Positions 46,243-57,000 of a stretch of 64,000 nucleotides of DNA are shown one piece after another. The stretch comes from Empedobacter stercoris (GTDB lineage Bacteria; Bacteroidota; Bacteroidia; Flavobacteriales; Weeksellaceae). The first letter of the stretch is position 1. Every line of letters begins with the position of its first letter. The position numbers were made by a program, and so were the translations under genes. Where the stretch lies: positions 1 through 64,000 of the forward strand of contig NZ_JACXZC010000012.1 in assembly GCF_020281205.1 (NCBI RefSeq), given 5' to 3'. The notes under the pieces are model-generated. The model did not search any database and was not told where the DNA came from. It saw only the letters and a list, made by a program, of their open reading frames with translations.

Positions 46243-47775
46243 ATGACGCAAGGAATTATTATTTTAGATTTTGGCTCGCAATACAATCAATTAATCGCGC
46301 GCCGAATTCGAGAATTTGGAGTTTACACAGAAATTATTCCCTACAACACTTCAATCGAAGAAATCAAAAAACACAATCCAAAAGGAATTATTTTATCAGG
46401 AGGTCCTTCTTCAGTTTTTGGAGATGAAGCTGCTTTGGTAGAAAAAGAATTATTCGAATTAGGCGTTCCTGTATTAGGAATTTGCTATGGAATGCAATTG
46501 ATTTCTCACTTATTAGGAGGTGAAGTTAAAAAAGGAGAAAAAGGAGAATATGGAAAGTCTGAATTAACTGTTTTAGCTCAAAACAGCTTATTTACAGGAG
46601 TTCCAGAACAATCTACAGTTTGGATGAGCCACTTTGACGAAGTCATAAATGCGCCAATTGGATTTACAGTTTCAGGAAAATCAAACATCGATATAGCAGC
46701 AATTGCTAATGAAGAACGTCAGATTTTTGCGGTACAATTTCACCCAGAAGTTACACATTCAGAATATGGTTCAACAATGTTAGAAAACTTTGTTTTCAAT
46801 ATTTGTCAGGCTGAAAAGAATTGGGTTTTGAAAGATTTTATCGAAACAGAAATTGCTCGTATAAAAGAAGTAGTTGGTGATAAAAAAGTGATTTTAGGTC
46901 TTTCGGGAGGAGTAGATTCTTCTGTAGCTGCGGTTTTAATTCATCGTGCAATTGGTGATCAATTAACTTGTATTTTTGTTGATACAGGTTTATTACGTAA
47001 AGATGAAGGGAAAAAAGTAATGGAAAATTACGGAAAACACTTCAACATGAACATCAAAATGGTAGATGCTGCGGATCGCTTTTTATCTAACTTGAAAGGA
47101 ATTGAAGAACCAGAAGCAAAACGTAAATCGATTGGACACGATTTTATTGCCGTTTTTGATGAAGAATCGAAGAAATTTGATGATGCTTCTTTCTTAGCGC
47201 AAGGAACTATCTATCCTGATGTAATCGAATCACAATCTGTAAAAGGTCCTTCTGCAACGATTAAATCACACCACAATGTAGGTGGTTTACCAGAAGATAT
47301 GAAACTTCAATTATTAGAACCATTACGTGAATTATTTAAAGATGAGGTGCGTAAAGTTGGAGTAGAATTAGGTATTCCTCGCGAATTAGTTTACCGTCAT
47401 CCTTTCCCAGGACCAGGTTTAGGTATCCGTGTTTTAGGTGAAGTAGATGAAGAGAAAGTACGTATTTTACAAGAAGCTGATCAAATTTTTATTGATGAGC
47501 TTTATGCACATAATTTATACGACGAAGTTTCTCAAGCTTTCGTTGTATTATTGCCTGTGAAATCGGTTGGTGTAATGGGAGATGAGCGTACGTACGAATA
47601 TACAGCAGTTGTTCGTTCAGCTAATACAATCGATTTTATGACAGCAACATGGTCAAAATTACCTTACGAATTCTTAGAAATCGTTTCGAATAGAATCATC
47701 AACGAGGTGAAAGGAATTAACCGTGTAGCTTACGACATCAGTTCAAAACCACCAGCAACTATTGAGTGGGAATAA
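46243..47775 (+). CDS. guaA: GMP synthase (glutamine-hydrolysing)
   Basis: A 510-residue enzyme that aminates XMP to GMP. The class I glutaminase half has the nucleophile in VLGICYGMQLISH and the histidine in FHPEVTHSEYG. The ATP pyrophosphatase half has the P-loop LGLSGGVDSSVAA, and the dimerisation end has RHPFPGPGLGIRVLGEV and the terminal SKPPATIEWE. Followed by xpt. Confidence 0.97.
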   Translation: MTQGIIILDFGSQYNQLIARRIREFGVYTEIIPYNTSIEEIKKHNPKGIILSGGPSSVFGDEAALVEKELFELGVPVLGICYGMQLISHLLGGEVKKGEKGEYGKSELTVLAQNSLFTGVPEQSTVWMSHFDEVINAPIGFTVSGKSNIDIAAIANEERQIFAVQFHPEVTHSEYGSTMLENFVFNICQAEKNWVLKDFIETEIARIKEVVGDKKVILGLSGGVDSSVAAVLIHRAIGDQLTCIFVDTGLLRKDEGKKVMENYGKHFNMNIKMVDAADRFLSNLKGIEEPEAKRKSIGHDFIAVFDEESKKFDDASFLAQGTIYPDVIESQSVKGPSATIKSHHNVGGLPEDMKLQLLEPLRELFKDEVRKVGVELGIPRELVYRHPFPGPGLGIRVLGEVDEEKVRILQEADQIFIDELYAHNLYDEVSQAFVVLLPVKSVGVMGDERTYEYTAVVRSANTIDFMTATWSKLPYEFLEIVSNRIINEVKGINRVAYDISSKPPATIEWE

Positions 47776-47789
47776 ACGAATTATTATAT

Positions 47790-47815
47790 AAAGTCAGCCA
47801 TAGTGCTGACTTTTT
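47790..47815 (+). terminator. terminator after guaA
   Basis: AAGTCAGC / GCTGACTT stem with a CATAGT loop and a T5 tract. It may attenuate read-through into xpt. Confidence 0.75.
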
Positions 47816-47841
47816 AGTAAACTATAAAAACTAATATTAAA

Positions 47842-48420
47842 ATGGAACTTTTAAAAGAGAGAATATTAAAAGATGGAAAGAGTTTCGATGGTGGAATTTT
47901 AAAAGTAGATAGTTTTATTAATCATCAGATGGATCCTATTTTAATGAAAAACATTGCAGACGAATTTGTAAAACGTTTTTCGGATTTAAATATTAATAAA
48001 ATTATTACAATTGAAGCAAGTGGAATTGCACCTGCTATTATGCTAGGGTTAGAGCTAAATTTACCTGTTGTTTTCGTAAAGAAGGCAAAGCCAAAAACGA
48101 TGACTGATTTTTATGCATCGCAAGTATATTCGTTTACAAAAGACAGAACATACGATGTTTGTGTAAGCAATCAGTTTCTGAACGAAAATGATAATGTCGT
48201 TTTTATTGATGATTTTTTAGCAAATGGAAATGCAGCATTAGGTGTAAAAGATTTAATCAAACAATCTGGAGCAAATCTTTTGGGAATGGGATTTATCATC
48301 GAAAAATCTTTTCAAGAAGGGCGAAATCGATTAATAGATCAAGGAATTAGGGTTGAATCGTTGGTTAGAATTGATTGGTTAGGAGAAAACTCGATTGAAT
48401 TTGTTGAAGAAAAAATGTAA
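47842..48420 (+). CDS. xpt: xanthine phosphoribosyltransferase
   Basis: A 192-residue phosphoribosyltransferase that converts xanthine (and weakly guanine) to its nucleotide. Family segments: [24 protein letters not shown], the PRPP loop [16 protein letters not shown], and the C-terminal [13 protein letters not shown]. Placement after guaA joins salvage and synthesis of guanine nucleotides. Confidence 0.93.
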   Translation: MELLKERILKDGKSFDGGILKVDSFINHQMDPILMKNIADEFVKRFSDLNINKIITIEASGIAPAIMLGLELNLPVVFVKKAKPKTMTDFYASQVYSFTKDRTYDVCVSNQFLNENDNVVFIDDFLANGNAALGVKDLIKQSGANLLGMGFIIEKSFQEGRNRLIDQGIRVESLVRIDWLGENSIEFVEEKM

Positions 48421-48584
48421 AAGAAAGCAATTTTAAGTACTTATTTATTCGAAAATAGAATCTAAAAAATGAATGTTTTCAATAATTTTCAAAAAAGAAA
48501 AAAAAATAACATTTTTTTAAAATTCATTTTCAATGGATTATCAAAACAATCGTCTGTTTTAGCTAAAAACATGTAAAATTAGTT

Positions 48585-48614
48585 TTGGAGAATTAAAAAA
48601 CCTTTCTATATTTG
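48585..48614 (+). promoter_or_regulatory. promoter of the tRNA-Gln genes
   Basis: TTG (48585-48587), 19 bases, TATATTTG (48607-48614), 17 bases before the first tRNA. Confidence 0.65.
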
Positions 48615-48631
48615 CACAGCAATTAAGACAT

Positions 48632-48702
48632 AGACCCATGGTGTAACGGTAGCACATCGGTTTTTGGTGCCGCTAGTTGGGGTTCGAATCCCTGTGGGTC
48701 TA
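48632..48702 (+). tRNA. tRNA-Gln (anticodon UUG), copy 1
   Basis: A 71-base cloverleaf: acceptor AGACCCA / TGGGTCT with discriminator A, D stem GTGT / GCAC, anticodon loop TTTTGGT (UUG, reads CAA), T arm TGGGG-TTCGAAT-CCCTG. The 27-43 pair is a T-C mismatch. CCA is not encoded (CA only after the A). Confidence 0.92.
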
Positions 48703-48713
48703 CAAAATGTCTT

Positions 48714-48746
48714 AAATCTCAATAAAAAAATTGTTGAGATTTTTTT
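48714..48746 (+). terminator. terminator between tRNA copies 1 and 2
   Basis: AAATCTCAA / TTGAGATTT 9-bp stem with a T run, between the first and second tRNA genes. Confidence 0.7.
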
Positions 48747-48785
48747 ATCTAATAAAAGTTGCGAAAATTGAAATAAAATGTAGTC

Positions 48786-48856
48786 AGACCCATGGTGTAA
48801 CGGTAGCACATCGGTTTTTGGTGCCGCTAGTTGGGGTTCGAATCCCTGTGGGTCTA
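48786..48856 (+). tRNA. tRNA-Gln (anticodon UUG), copy 2
   Basis: Identical over all 71 bases to copy 1; spaced 83 bases from it. No matching promoter lies between the terminator and this copy. Confidence 0.92.
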
Positions 48857-48889
48857 CAATTTTTTCAATTTTATATAATAATCATGGAC

Positions 48890-48960
48890 AGACCCATGGT
48901 GTAACGGTAGCACATCGGTTTTTGGTGCCGCTAGTTGGGGTTCGAATCCCTGTGGGTCTA
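48890..48960 (+). tRNA. tRNA-Gln (anticodon UUG), copy 3
   Basis: Identical to copies 1 and 2; spaced 33 bases from copy 2. The integrase gene starts 60 bases downstream, so the 3' end of this copy is the likely left attachment site. Confidence 0.92.
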
Positions 48961-48979
48961 CAAATGAGTTTCAATATTT

Positions 48980-49015
48980 TTATATGTTGTTAATTGCCAG
49001 TTGATTAACATATAA
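48980..49015. repeat. inverted repeat before the integrase
   Basis: TTATATGTT (48980-48988) and AACATATAA (49007-49015), 9-bp perfect arms around an 18-base centre, ending five bases before the integrase ATG. Candidate operator or recombinase arm site. Confidence 0.45.
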
Positions 49016-49020
49016 ATAAA

Positions 49021-50238
49021 ATGGAACGAAACATAAAAATACAAGAACGATTTGATTCTATTGGAACGGATTTGGCACGAAAAAAAATCCGTCCAATGAA
49101 TTATCGTTTTAAACTTCACAATCACATCAGAAAGACTGATGGAAAAGTTAAATTGAACTTATTCGTCACACATTCTGGAAAATCAGAAACAATTTCTATT
49201 GCTAACATTCTTATAAATCCTACTAAATGGAATAAGAAAAAACAGCGGCTTAATTCTCGTACATCGGAAGATGCTGGAATAAATAAGGCATTAGATCAAA
49301 TTGAGGAAAAAGTATTGCAGATTAAAAATAAATATGCAGGACATAATGAAACTTTGACAGCTAAAAAATTTGTTGAAGAATATGTTAACTTTAATGCAAA
49401 TTTTGATTTTCTTATTTTTATGGATGTACAAATTCAGCGGGAAAAAGATATGCTGAAAAAATCCACACATACCTATTATTACAATGTTCTGCAAAAATTA
49501 AAACGTTGGAGAAAAGTTATTTATTTCAAAGATGTAAATGATGTTTTCTTTGAAGATTATACGCGCTATTGTAAATCTTTAGGAAATCATACCAATACTA
49601 TTTCAAGGAATATTCGTGGAATTAAAAAGTATTTAAAGAAAGCTACTAAAAAAGGTATTAAAATAAATATCGATTTAGAAGATGTAAAAACTAAACGTTT
49701 GAAAAGTACTCGAAGTGATTTAAGTATTTCGGAAGTTAGATTTTTATTGAACGAATATTATAAAAATAAGCTTCCTTATCCAGCACAACAAAGTTTAGGT
49801 TTATTTTTATTCAGTTGCTTTACAGGCTTGAGATGGTCCGAATTGAACGAATTTAATTTGAATAAAATCTATAAAAAATATATTGTTATTTTTCAAGAAA
49901 AAACAGAGAATCCATTGCGAATACCATTGACTGTTGAAGCCGAAGATTTAGCACGATCTATTAATTGGGATAGAAAAATTGCTTATCAAAGTTGGTTGAA
50001 GTATTTGAAAGAAGCTGCTAAAATATTAGAATTTAATAAAAGAATTTCTTTTCATATAGGGCGACATACTTTTGCGACAAATTATATGCGAACAAATGGT
50101 AATGTAATGCGATTGATGCTTTTATTAGGTCATAAAGAAATTTCAACAACTCAAATTTATGTACATATGACGAATATGGAAAATGATGATCATATACATA
50201 AATTATCAAATTTATATTCAGTAGGAAGTGGGCAATAA
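49021..50238 (+). CDS. tyrosine integrase
   Basis: A 405-residue phage/conjugative-element-type recombinase. An arm-binding N-terminus (KVKLNLFVTHSGKSETISIANI), a SAM-like core-binding domain (about residues 135-220) and a C-terminal catalytic domain. Catalytic residues seen: Arg in FTGLRWSELNEF, His-x-x-Arg in HIGRHTFATNYM, the following His in LLLGHKEISTTQIYVHM with the Tyr nucleophile in IYVHM. It should integrate the element at the adjacent tRNA-Gln. Confidence 0.93.
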   Translation: MERNIKIQERFDSIGTDLARKKIRPMNYRFKLHNHIRKTDGKVKLNLFVTHSGKSETISIANILINPTKWNKKKQRLNSRTSEDAGINKALDQIEEKVLQIKNKYAGHNETLTAKKFVEEYVNFNANFDFLIFMDVQIQREKDMLKKSTHTYYYNVLQKLKRWRKVIYFKDVNDVFFEDYTRYCKSLGNHTNTISRNIRGIKKYLKKATKKGIKINIDLEDVKTKRLKSTRSDLSISEVRFLLNEYYKNKLPYPAQQSLGLFLFSCFTGLRWSELNEFNLNKIYKKYIVIFQEKTENPLRIPLTVEAEDLARSINWDRKIAYQSWLKYLKEAAKILEFNKRISFHIGRHTFATNYMRTNGNVMRLMLLLGHKEISTTQIYVHMTNMENDDHIHKLSNLYSVGSGQ

Positions 50239-50250
50239 GCCCACTTTTTT
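50226..50250. terminator. shared terminator embedded in two stop codons
   Basis: AAGTGGGC (50226-50233), loop AATAA, GCCCACTT (50239-50246), T run to 50250. The integrase stop TAA is in the loop and the convergent tail gene stop (50249-50251) is in the T tract. Confidence 0.8.
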
Positions 50251-52051
50251 ATCTCAGGATTAATGATTCAACATTGATTTCTTCTACACCATTTTCGATA
50301 TCACGTTGAATTTTTTTGATGAAATGATAATTTCCATAACAATATTTTTCACGCTTAATATCGAATGGATTAAGATATCGTGTTCTTGTCTGAAAATCCC
50401 AATTGTATTCCACTGTTTGAATTCTGAATCTTAACCAGGTTTTATAAAATTCTTCTGTAATTGCTGGCGTTAGAAAATCAATCATTTCTAATGTTTGATT
50501 ATTAGTAGGATCATTACTTCTAATTGCAGCATAAATATTACTATCATCATCTTTGTAAATAAAACTTGACATTTGATTATTACGCATAATTAATGGTAAT
50601 GGAGTTACATCTATATCAATTGTTGTCGTATTATCATTAACAATGAAATTTTCGGTGTAATATCCATCTTGTGTAACAAATGTCTGGAGTAATGGATATG
50701 TTTCATCATCTGAATTTTTGAATTTAATTAAGAAAGTATCCCCCAAATTGGTTGTTCGTTCAATTTCATCAACTTCGGTAAATGTCCAATCGTCAGGATC
50801 TTTTTTTGAGCGTAAATATTTCTCTTTTAAATTCATTGTGACTACACCGTCATTTCTAACAGTAAAATCTACATTGAACCAATTTATTGTCGTTGTAATA
50901 AAAGCACCTTGCGTTGTATCTGGCAACGCATTTTTTAAATCAATAACATTTGAATCTACTGAATAATTGATTACTTCACCATTTTCATCGTATATCTCAA
51001 TAGGTGTGATTTTTATTTCTGTTTTCTCCGAATCGCGTTGATAATCATACGCTAATATTCTTAGTTTAGAACCTTCTTTTTTTGTCTTAAAAACAAAATC
51101 TACATTGTAACTATTACGACCAGATTTTGACCAAATCAATTGATCGTCTAAATAAATAAATGCACTTGTATGATGATGTTTTCTGCCCCAATTATGAATT
51201 ATACCATTTAATCTAAATTGCCCAAAAAAATTGATTTCTTGTTCTGCATCCCATCTTCCGTATTGCCAACCTTTTCCCAACCGATGTCGAAAACCTTCAC
51301 GAATGTAACTTTCAATCCCTACATTCCAATCAATTGTTTCTGGACGATCTTTTAACTCGAATTTTTTCCCTGTGATTAAAATTAATTTTTGAAGTTTTTC
51401 GAGGTTGTAAATATCACCTTCTAATCGATAGCCAGCTTGTTTTATAATTTCTTCTAAAACAAAAAGCCAATATAAGTAAGGGCGAATAATCGTTCGGTTA
51501 TATACAATATTATTTACATCGTCAATTTCATTTTCTACCCATGAACCGTCTAATCTTAAATTGGTTGATCCTGAAAAGTTAGCAAAATTAATATCAGATG
51601 ATTTGTATTGGTCCGAATGAATCAATGGAAAATAATATTTTGCTTCTGGATAAAATTTAGCATTGATTTCTGTTGCATGATTTCTAATGTTATCAACTGT
51701 AATTGTATCAAATTTTAAATCGCTGAGTTTTTTATCCCAGTTAGGAAAATTTTCTTGACCATAGAAAATAGAAAACGAAAAGAAATTATTATCCAACGAC
51801 AATATTTCGAATCGTGCTGGGAATATATCATTGTTCAAATTTACAATTACATCATATCTAACTTGATATTCTTCTGCATTGTTTGATTTATATTTCAAAA
51901 AAAACGGATGAATATCATAAGGTAATTTTTCTGGTAATGTGTAAGCTGAAACAAGATTAGACGTAAACCAGTTGTTTTCTTCTGTAAATTGAATTTTACG
52001 TTTCGTTAAATCAATAAAAAAATCACCCTCAACTTCTGTAACTCTTATCAT
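50249..52051 (-). CDS. phage distal tail / baseplate-type protein
   Basis: A 600-residue soluble, beta-rich protein rich in aromatic and acidic residues. I do not recognise a named domain. Features: a FFIDLTKRKIQFTEENNWF opening, RPYLYWLFVLEEIIKQAGYRL near residue 195, and a central carbohydrate-binding-like stretch (INFFGQFRLNGIIHNWGRK). It is last of the late genes and overlaps the gene before it by 23 bases. Position after the tape measure suggests a baseplate or receptor-binding part. Confidence 0.6.
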   Translation of the reverse strand: MIRVTEVEGDFFIDLTKRKIQFTEENNWFTSNLVSAYTLPEKLPYDIHPFFLKYKSNNAEEYQVRYDVIVNLNNDIFPARFEILSLDNNFFSFSIFYGQENFPNWDKKLSDLKFDTITVDNIRNHATEINAKFYPEAKYYFPLIHSDQYKSSDINFANFSGSTNLRLDGSWVENEIDDVNNIVYNRTIIRPYLYWLFVLEEIIKQAGYRLEGDIYNLEKLQKLILITGKKFELKDRPETIDWNVGIESYIREGFRHRLGKGWQYGRWDAEQEINFFGQFRLNGIIHNWGRKHHHTSAFIYLDDQLIWSKSGRNSYNVDFVFKTKKEGSKLRILAYDYQRDSEKTEIKITPIEIYDENGEVINYSVDSNVIDLKNALPDTTQGAFITTTINWFNVDFTVRNDGVVTMNLKEKYLRSKKDPDDWTFTEVDEIERTTNLGDTFLIKFKNSDDETYPLLQTFVTQDGYYTENFIVNDNTTTIDIDVTPLPLIMRNNQMSSFIYKDDDSNIYAAIRSNDPTNNQTLEMIDFLTPAITEEFYKTWLRFRIQTVEYNWDFQTRTRYLNPFDIKREKYCYGNYHFIKKIQRDIENGVEEINVESLILR

Positions 52052-54092
52052 AACTTTCTGGATTAATATGAAATTCTATATCATAGCCAAACAATTCGTT
52101 TTCGCTATCGTACAACTCTAATTTTTCTGTTTTTGGAATTATTTCGGTGATTTCTTCACCTTGAATAAACCAACATTTTGGCGATGCTAATATTTCATTT
52201 ATCACCTCGATGTCATCATGTGTAATTAATCCTGTATTTACCGTTAGAGTATTGGAACGTGTTACAGCAACATTTTTTAATTTTCCTTTTGCTGGAGAAT
52301 AAGTTGTGTAATCCATAGCAATTGGAAAAGTATATTCGCCTGTTGCTTCAAAAATTTTCAATAATCCCCAATAATCAATGAAAGCAATAAAATTAGATTG
52401 ATTTTGTTCAGGAAAAATTTGGTATCGAACCACTTGATTACCTAATTGAAATTCGACCATGTCACCAACTTCACAATTGAGAGTATGAAAATCAACATAC
52501 AAACTAAAAATAGAAAGCTTTGCATTCTGAATAATTGGAATTGGTAGACTTTGAACAACTGAATTGATATAAATTTTAATTGCATCTGTTTTGTGATACA
52601 AATAATTTAATACCGTTTTTCCATTTTTTGTTGCACGTAAAGTTTTGTTGATGTGATTTCCTAAAAAACCTATATTTTGATTTGTCAATGTTTTTGGTCG
52701 ATGTCCTTTCATAAAAATTTGCGTTGGAATGTCGTACCAAAAAACATCTTCTTTTGTAGTGTAATTTTTCTCCGTAATTTTTAAATCAACACGTGCAAAA
52801 TCATACATACGTTTTTTCTGAAATCTTGATTTTGTAACTTCTAAATCAGAAATCTGATCCTCATATAATAGAAAATAATCATGGATATATTGCCCTAAAT
52901 CAAATGTCGTTTTATTGTTATTAAAATAGAAATTCAAAGATTCTTCAATCGTAATTACCTTTCCTTTGTTATTGAAAATAGAAGCTTTAAGAATAATATT
53001 GATATAATTATTTTCATCTCTTTTATAGGCTGAAAATGTTAACGATTCGTTATCTAATGAAAAATGAATGTCTTTGTTGTAATTAGAATTCCAATAACTG
53101 TACAACTCAAAATCAACATTAATCGTTGCTTCTTTTGATGTATCATTAAATTTGATTTGCCCGGTATAATTACCAACAGAAATCGTACTATCTGAAATTG
53201 ATCTTACTTGATATGTTTTTACATTATTTTGTTCTGTGACTAATTGTAATTCTATCCATTCTGGTTTTGAAATTGCCGTTGGATTTGGTGTATAAACGAC
53301 AAACTTTTGCCAATCACTTTTTTGTTCAGATTCTAAATGTGAAAATTCTAAGTGATTAGTACTAATTTCTAAATCGTTGGTATTTGTTTGAAGAACATTT
53401 AGTACAAATGTTGCTAAATTTAGATTTACTTTCTGAAACGAAATTGAAGCTACATTTAATCCATATTCCAATTGATTGGAATCTGCTGCTGAAAATACCA
53501 ACTGTCTATTTCCTGCAGGAAATGTTTTTGGTAATTTTTCACCATTTACCTCTATGTATGCTGGTCCATTCACCACATAGTCTGTATCACTTACAATTGC
53601 TACAGTACTTTTTGTAGATGAATTGTTTTGTCGAACGTAATGAATAGCATCTGATTCCTTATTAATTGAGAAATTATAGGAAGTTGGTAAAGCTACAGAT
53701 AACGATAAGTTTATTTGTTGAGTTTGAACAATTGTCCAAGGTTCAGCATCTTTTTGTCTTGAAATTGAAACATAAAAAAGACCTGTGTAATATCCATTTG
53801 GAACATTAGTTAAATCTTTTATTTTAATCGTTACATTATCAGCCCAACCGCTTCCTCCACCGTTTTCAATCGTTTTTTCACCATCAATTTCAAATAAATC
53901 AAAACCATATTGATTGGTTGAACATTCTAACGAAATTCTATAATTATAGAAATCTTGCTCTAATGCCGATTGTGAAGTTGCTACACTTACAGTTTTACTT
54001 GTAGGTACATTATTTGCTTGATGAAAACTGAGATTAGAAGGTGTAATGTTGATGTAATATGTTACTTCGCCACCGTCAATTATAACTGCCAT
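52029..54092 (-). CDS. phage tail protein with BACON/Ig-like repeats
   Basis: A 687-residue protein. The first half shows repeated beta domains of the BACON type: ITPSNLSFHQANNVPTSKTV, then YNFSINKESDAIHYVRQNN, LEISTNHLEFSHLES and a TISVGNYTGQIKFNDTS unit, each with the alternating pattern of these surface adhesin modules. The second half is unrecognised. Such modules in phage tails bind glycans. It starts one base into the tape measure stop and overlaps the next tail gene by 23 bases. Confidence 0.65.
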   Translation of the reverse strand: MAVIIDGGEVTYYINITPSNLSFHQANNVPTSKTVSVATSQSALEQDFYNYRISLECSTNQYGFDLFEIDGEKTIENGGGSGWADNVTIKIKDLTNVPNGYYTGLFYVSISRQKDAEPWTIVQTQQINLSLSVALPTSYNFSINKESDAIHYVRQNNSSTKSTVAIVSDTDYVVNGPAYIEVNGEKLPKTFPAGNRQLVFSAADSNQLEYGLNVASISFQKVNLNLATFVLNVLQTNTNDLEISTNHLEFSHLESEQKSDWQKFVVYTPNPTAISKPEWIELQLVTEQNNVKTYQVRSISDSTISVGNYTGQIKFNDTSKEATINVDFELYSYWNSNYNKDIHFSLDNESLTFSAYKRDENNYINIILKASIFNNKGKVITIEESLNFYFNNNKTTFDLGQYIHDYFLLYEDQISDLEVTKSRFQKKRMYDFARVDLKITEKNYTTKEDVFWYDIPTQIFMKGHRPKTLTNQNIGFLGNHINKTLRATKNGKTVLNYLYHKTDAIKIYINSVVQSLPIPIIQNAKLSIFSLYVDFHTLNCEVGDMVEFQLGNQVVRYQIFPEQNQSNFIAFIDYWGLLKIFEATGEYTFPIAMDYTTYSPAKGKLKNVAVTRSNTLTVNTGLITHDDIEVINEILASPKCWFIQGEEITEIIPKTEKLELYDSENELFGYDIEFHINPESYDKSYRS

Positions 54093-57000
54093 TACATTTT
54101 AGTTTTTGAAATGAATTGTTGGTATTTTTTATTTCCATCGCTCATTTTTTGTTGAAAACGCATGTCGTTCACTAAATGGGCTTGAATTCCGTTTGTTTTT
54201 AAATCACTTAACAATTCAAAATTTGCAGACAATAACGCAATGATTTCAGGATTTTGCATTGACGCAATATCGGGCATAGTTCCACCTTCATATCCTGGTG
54301 ATTTGATTCCATTTACTTCATTTAAAACTGCAGTTTTTAAAGCTGGTGAAAATCCTTTCCATTGTGGTCCCGAAATTATCATCTCAGGGAAAAACTGACC
54401 TTGTTCACCAGCTAAGAAATGAGTAGGTTTTGATACTAAACCAGACTTTGCTACACCTCCTTTTTTGGCTCTGAAATTCTTACCATCTTGTTCTCTTTGA
54501 ATGTTGATGTAACCATCTTCAAAACCTTTTGATGGTAATGGCTGTTTTAAAATCATACCGACTTGTATCGCTCCCAAAGCACCAACGATACCAGCTAAAA
54601 CCCAGTTTGGCAAAGCTTCTGTTACTGCTGCTGCTGTATTCATTATCGCAGAAACTAATGCCATTTGTTTTTCGCGTTTTGCTTGCTTATATTCTATTTC
54701 AGCTTTTCTCTTATTGTATGCATCGTCTAATTTCTGAACTTCTGCATTATAAGTTGCTTGTGAAATAAAACCTTGATCTAATTGTTTTTGTAAGGAATCT
54801 TTTCGTTTGTTGTTGTTTTCTTCAAATTTTTGTAATGATTTATTTTCAGATGCAGCAACCATTTGAGCATATTGCGAATACATATTAACCATTAAGCCAA
54901 TTACATTTGCGACATCTTCAAATTTTAATTTACCTTCGTCAAGGTTATCAAATAACGTTTGCCAATCATTGGCATTCATTCCAAAAATATCTGTAGATCC
55001 TCCAGAAGCTTTTTGTAAACCTTCACTTTTATCACCGTTCGGATTTTCTTTATCTGTTTGTTCGCCTTTCAGTTGATTTTTTGCAATGATTAATTCATTG
55101 ATTTTATTTTTTAAATCTTCAACTTGTTGCGAAATAACTTCTTGTTGTTCTGGAGTAAGTAAATTAAAATCTATTCCAGCATCTGTCGAACCTTGTGAAA
55201 TGGCTTGTAATTGACTTAATTGTTCTTCTAAGAATTTTTGTTGTGCCGCTAATGTTTCAGCTTCATATTGTTTATCTAAGGCTGTTTTTGCATCTTGCCA
55301 CGTTTTAATATTCTTTAATTCTTTGTCGTTCAGCGAACGTTTCAGAATTTCTTTGGCATCTTCTACAGATGATATAGTTGCCAATTCAGCTGTTTGTAAA
55401 CGCTTTTGTTCTGTTATTTTGTCATTAGAAGATTTGATTAAAAGATCTATTTCAGAAAGTTGATATTCTCTACCAATTTTTAACAACTCTTCAGAATATT
55501 TTAATTGTTGTTGAGTTAATAAATTATTGATTTCTTGATTTTTAATCAAATACGTCTGCTTCATAGTTTCGATACTTTTAACCAATTCTGTATCGCCTTT
55601 ATTAGTTGCAGAAGCTTTTTGATTATCTAATGTTTTTAAAGTTTCTTCATCGATTAATTGTTTACGTAAATCATTCATTTTACGTTGATTTTCAACGCTA
55701 AGAATTGCTCGCTCACGTTCAAATTTATCTTCAATACTTGCCAAATCTAAATCTTCATATTCACGTTGAATTTTTAAGATTTCTTCTTGATTTTTTATAG
55801 TATCTTTTTTTAATTCTTCGAAATATTTATCACGATTTGCTTTTTCTTTTTCACGTGATTTTTCTGCATCATTTTTTGCTTTTTCAGCGTCTCGTTCTCT
55901 TTTTTTACGAGCTTTTTCTACTTCTTTATCACCTTTTTTATCATTAGGATGATTGAAATCTGTTGATGTAGAAGTTGTTGTTGCAGAATCATCTATTCCA
56001 ATTAATGAATTTAGAATATCATTATCTGCTTTTTGTTTTGCTAATTCTTGTTTATATTCTTTAGAATTTTTATTGAGTTTTTTTAATAAACTTGATGATT
56101 TAGATAACCTTTTTCGTACAGTTTCAATTTGTTTTTCTTGATCAGAATTCAATACATTAATTTGATTAGTAACTTGTTGATTACTTTTCTTCGCTTCATC
56201 AATTTCTGATTGAATTACTTTTTGATTTCGTCCAACATCAAATCCAAAGAATTTTCCATCAGAACCGTAACCAGAACCAGTGTCCTTTGTATTTTTCTTT
56301 TCAGTTTCTAAGGCTGTGATTTTTGTATTGTTTTTTAGTTGAGTAGTATATAACTCAGCTTTATAAGCCACAATAGCCTTTGCCTTTGCTAAATCATCAA
56401 TATGTTTGATATAACTTTTTATTAAAGAAATTCCTTCTTTTGTCGTCGCATTTTCTAAGGTTAAAGTATCTAAATAACCATTGGTAATTTTCTTTAATAA
56501 TTCTAATGCACGCTGTTTTTGTTCTATAGAAGCATTTTCGTCTTTTAAAACTGAAAGTAAATTTTGAATTCTATTTTTTTGTTCTGATGTTGATTCTGCA
56601 ATATCATTTTGGATTCTTACAGAAGCGTTCATGACATCATTAGCTTCTTCTGTATTATTTTTTAATAAAACATAAGCTGTTGCTAATGCCATTACTAAAG
56701 CTGTAACAGCACCAATAGGAGATAAACCTAATGTTGCATTTAATAATCTTAATTGAACAATTGCAGCTTTAATATTACCTGTTAACAACATTTTGGCTAT
56801 TGCCAAACCTTCCGTTCTAATAATTGCGATTGCTGCTAACGCATTTTGAATTTTTAATTGTAAATTATATAATGCAGTACCAGATTGTGCCCTTGCTGTC
56901 CAAATTGCATATAATTTTAATGCAGCGTTATATGATACTAATCCTACTGTAAGAATTAATAATAATTTTGTTAGTAAAATAATATTATTACGCCAGGCTG

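Noticed and set aside
48632-48960. Three direct repeats of about 73 bases looked like a CRISPR or repeat array
   Set aside because: Each unit folds as a complete tRNA-Gln and spacers differ in length (83 and 33 bases).
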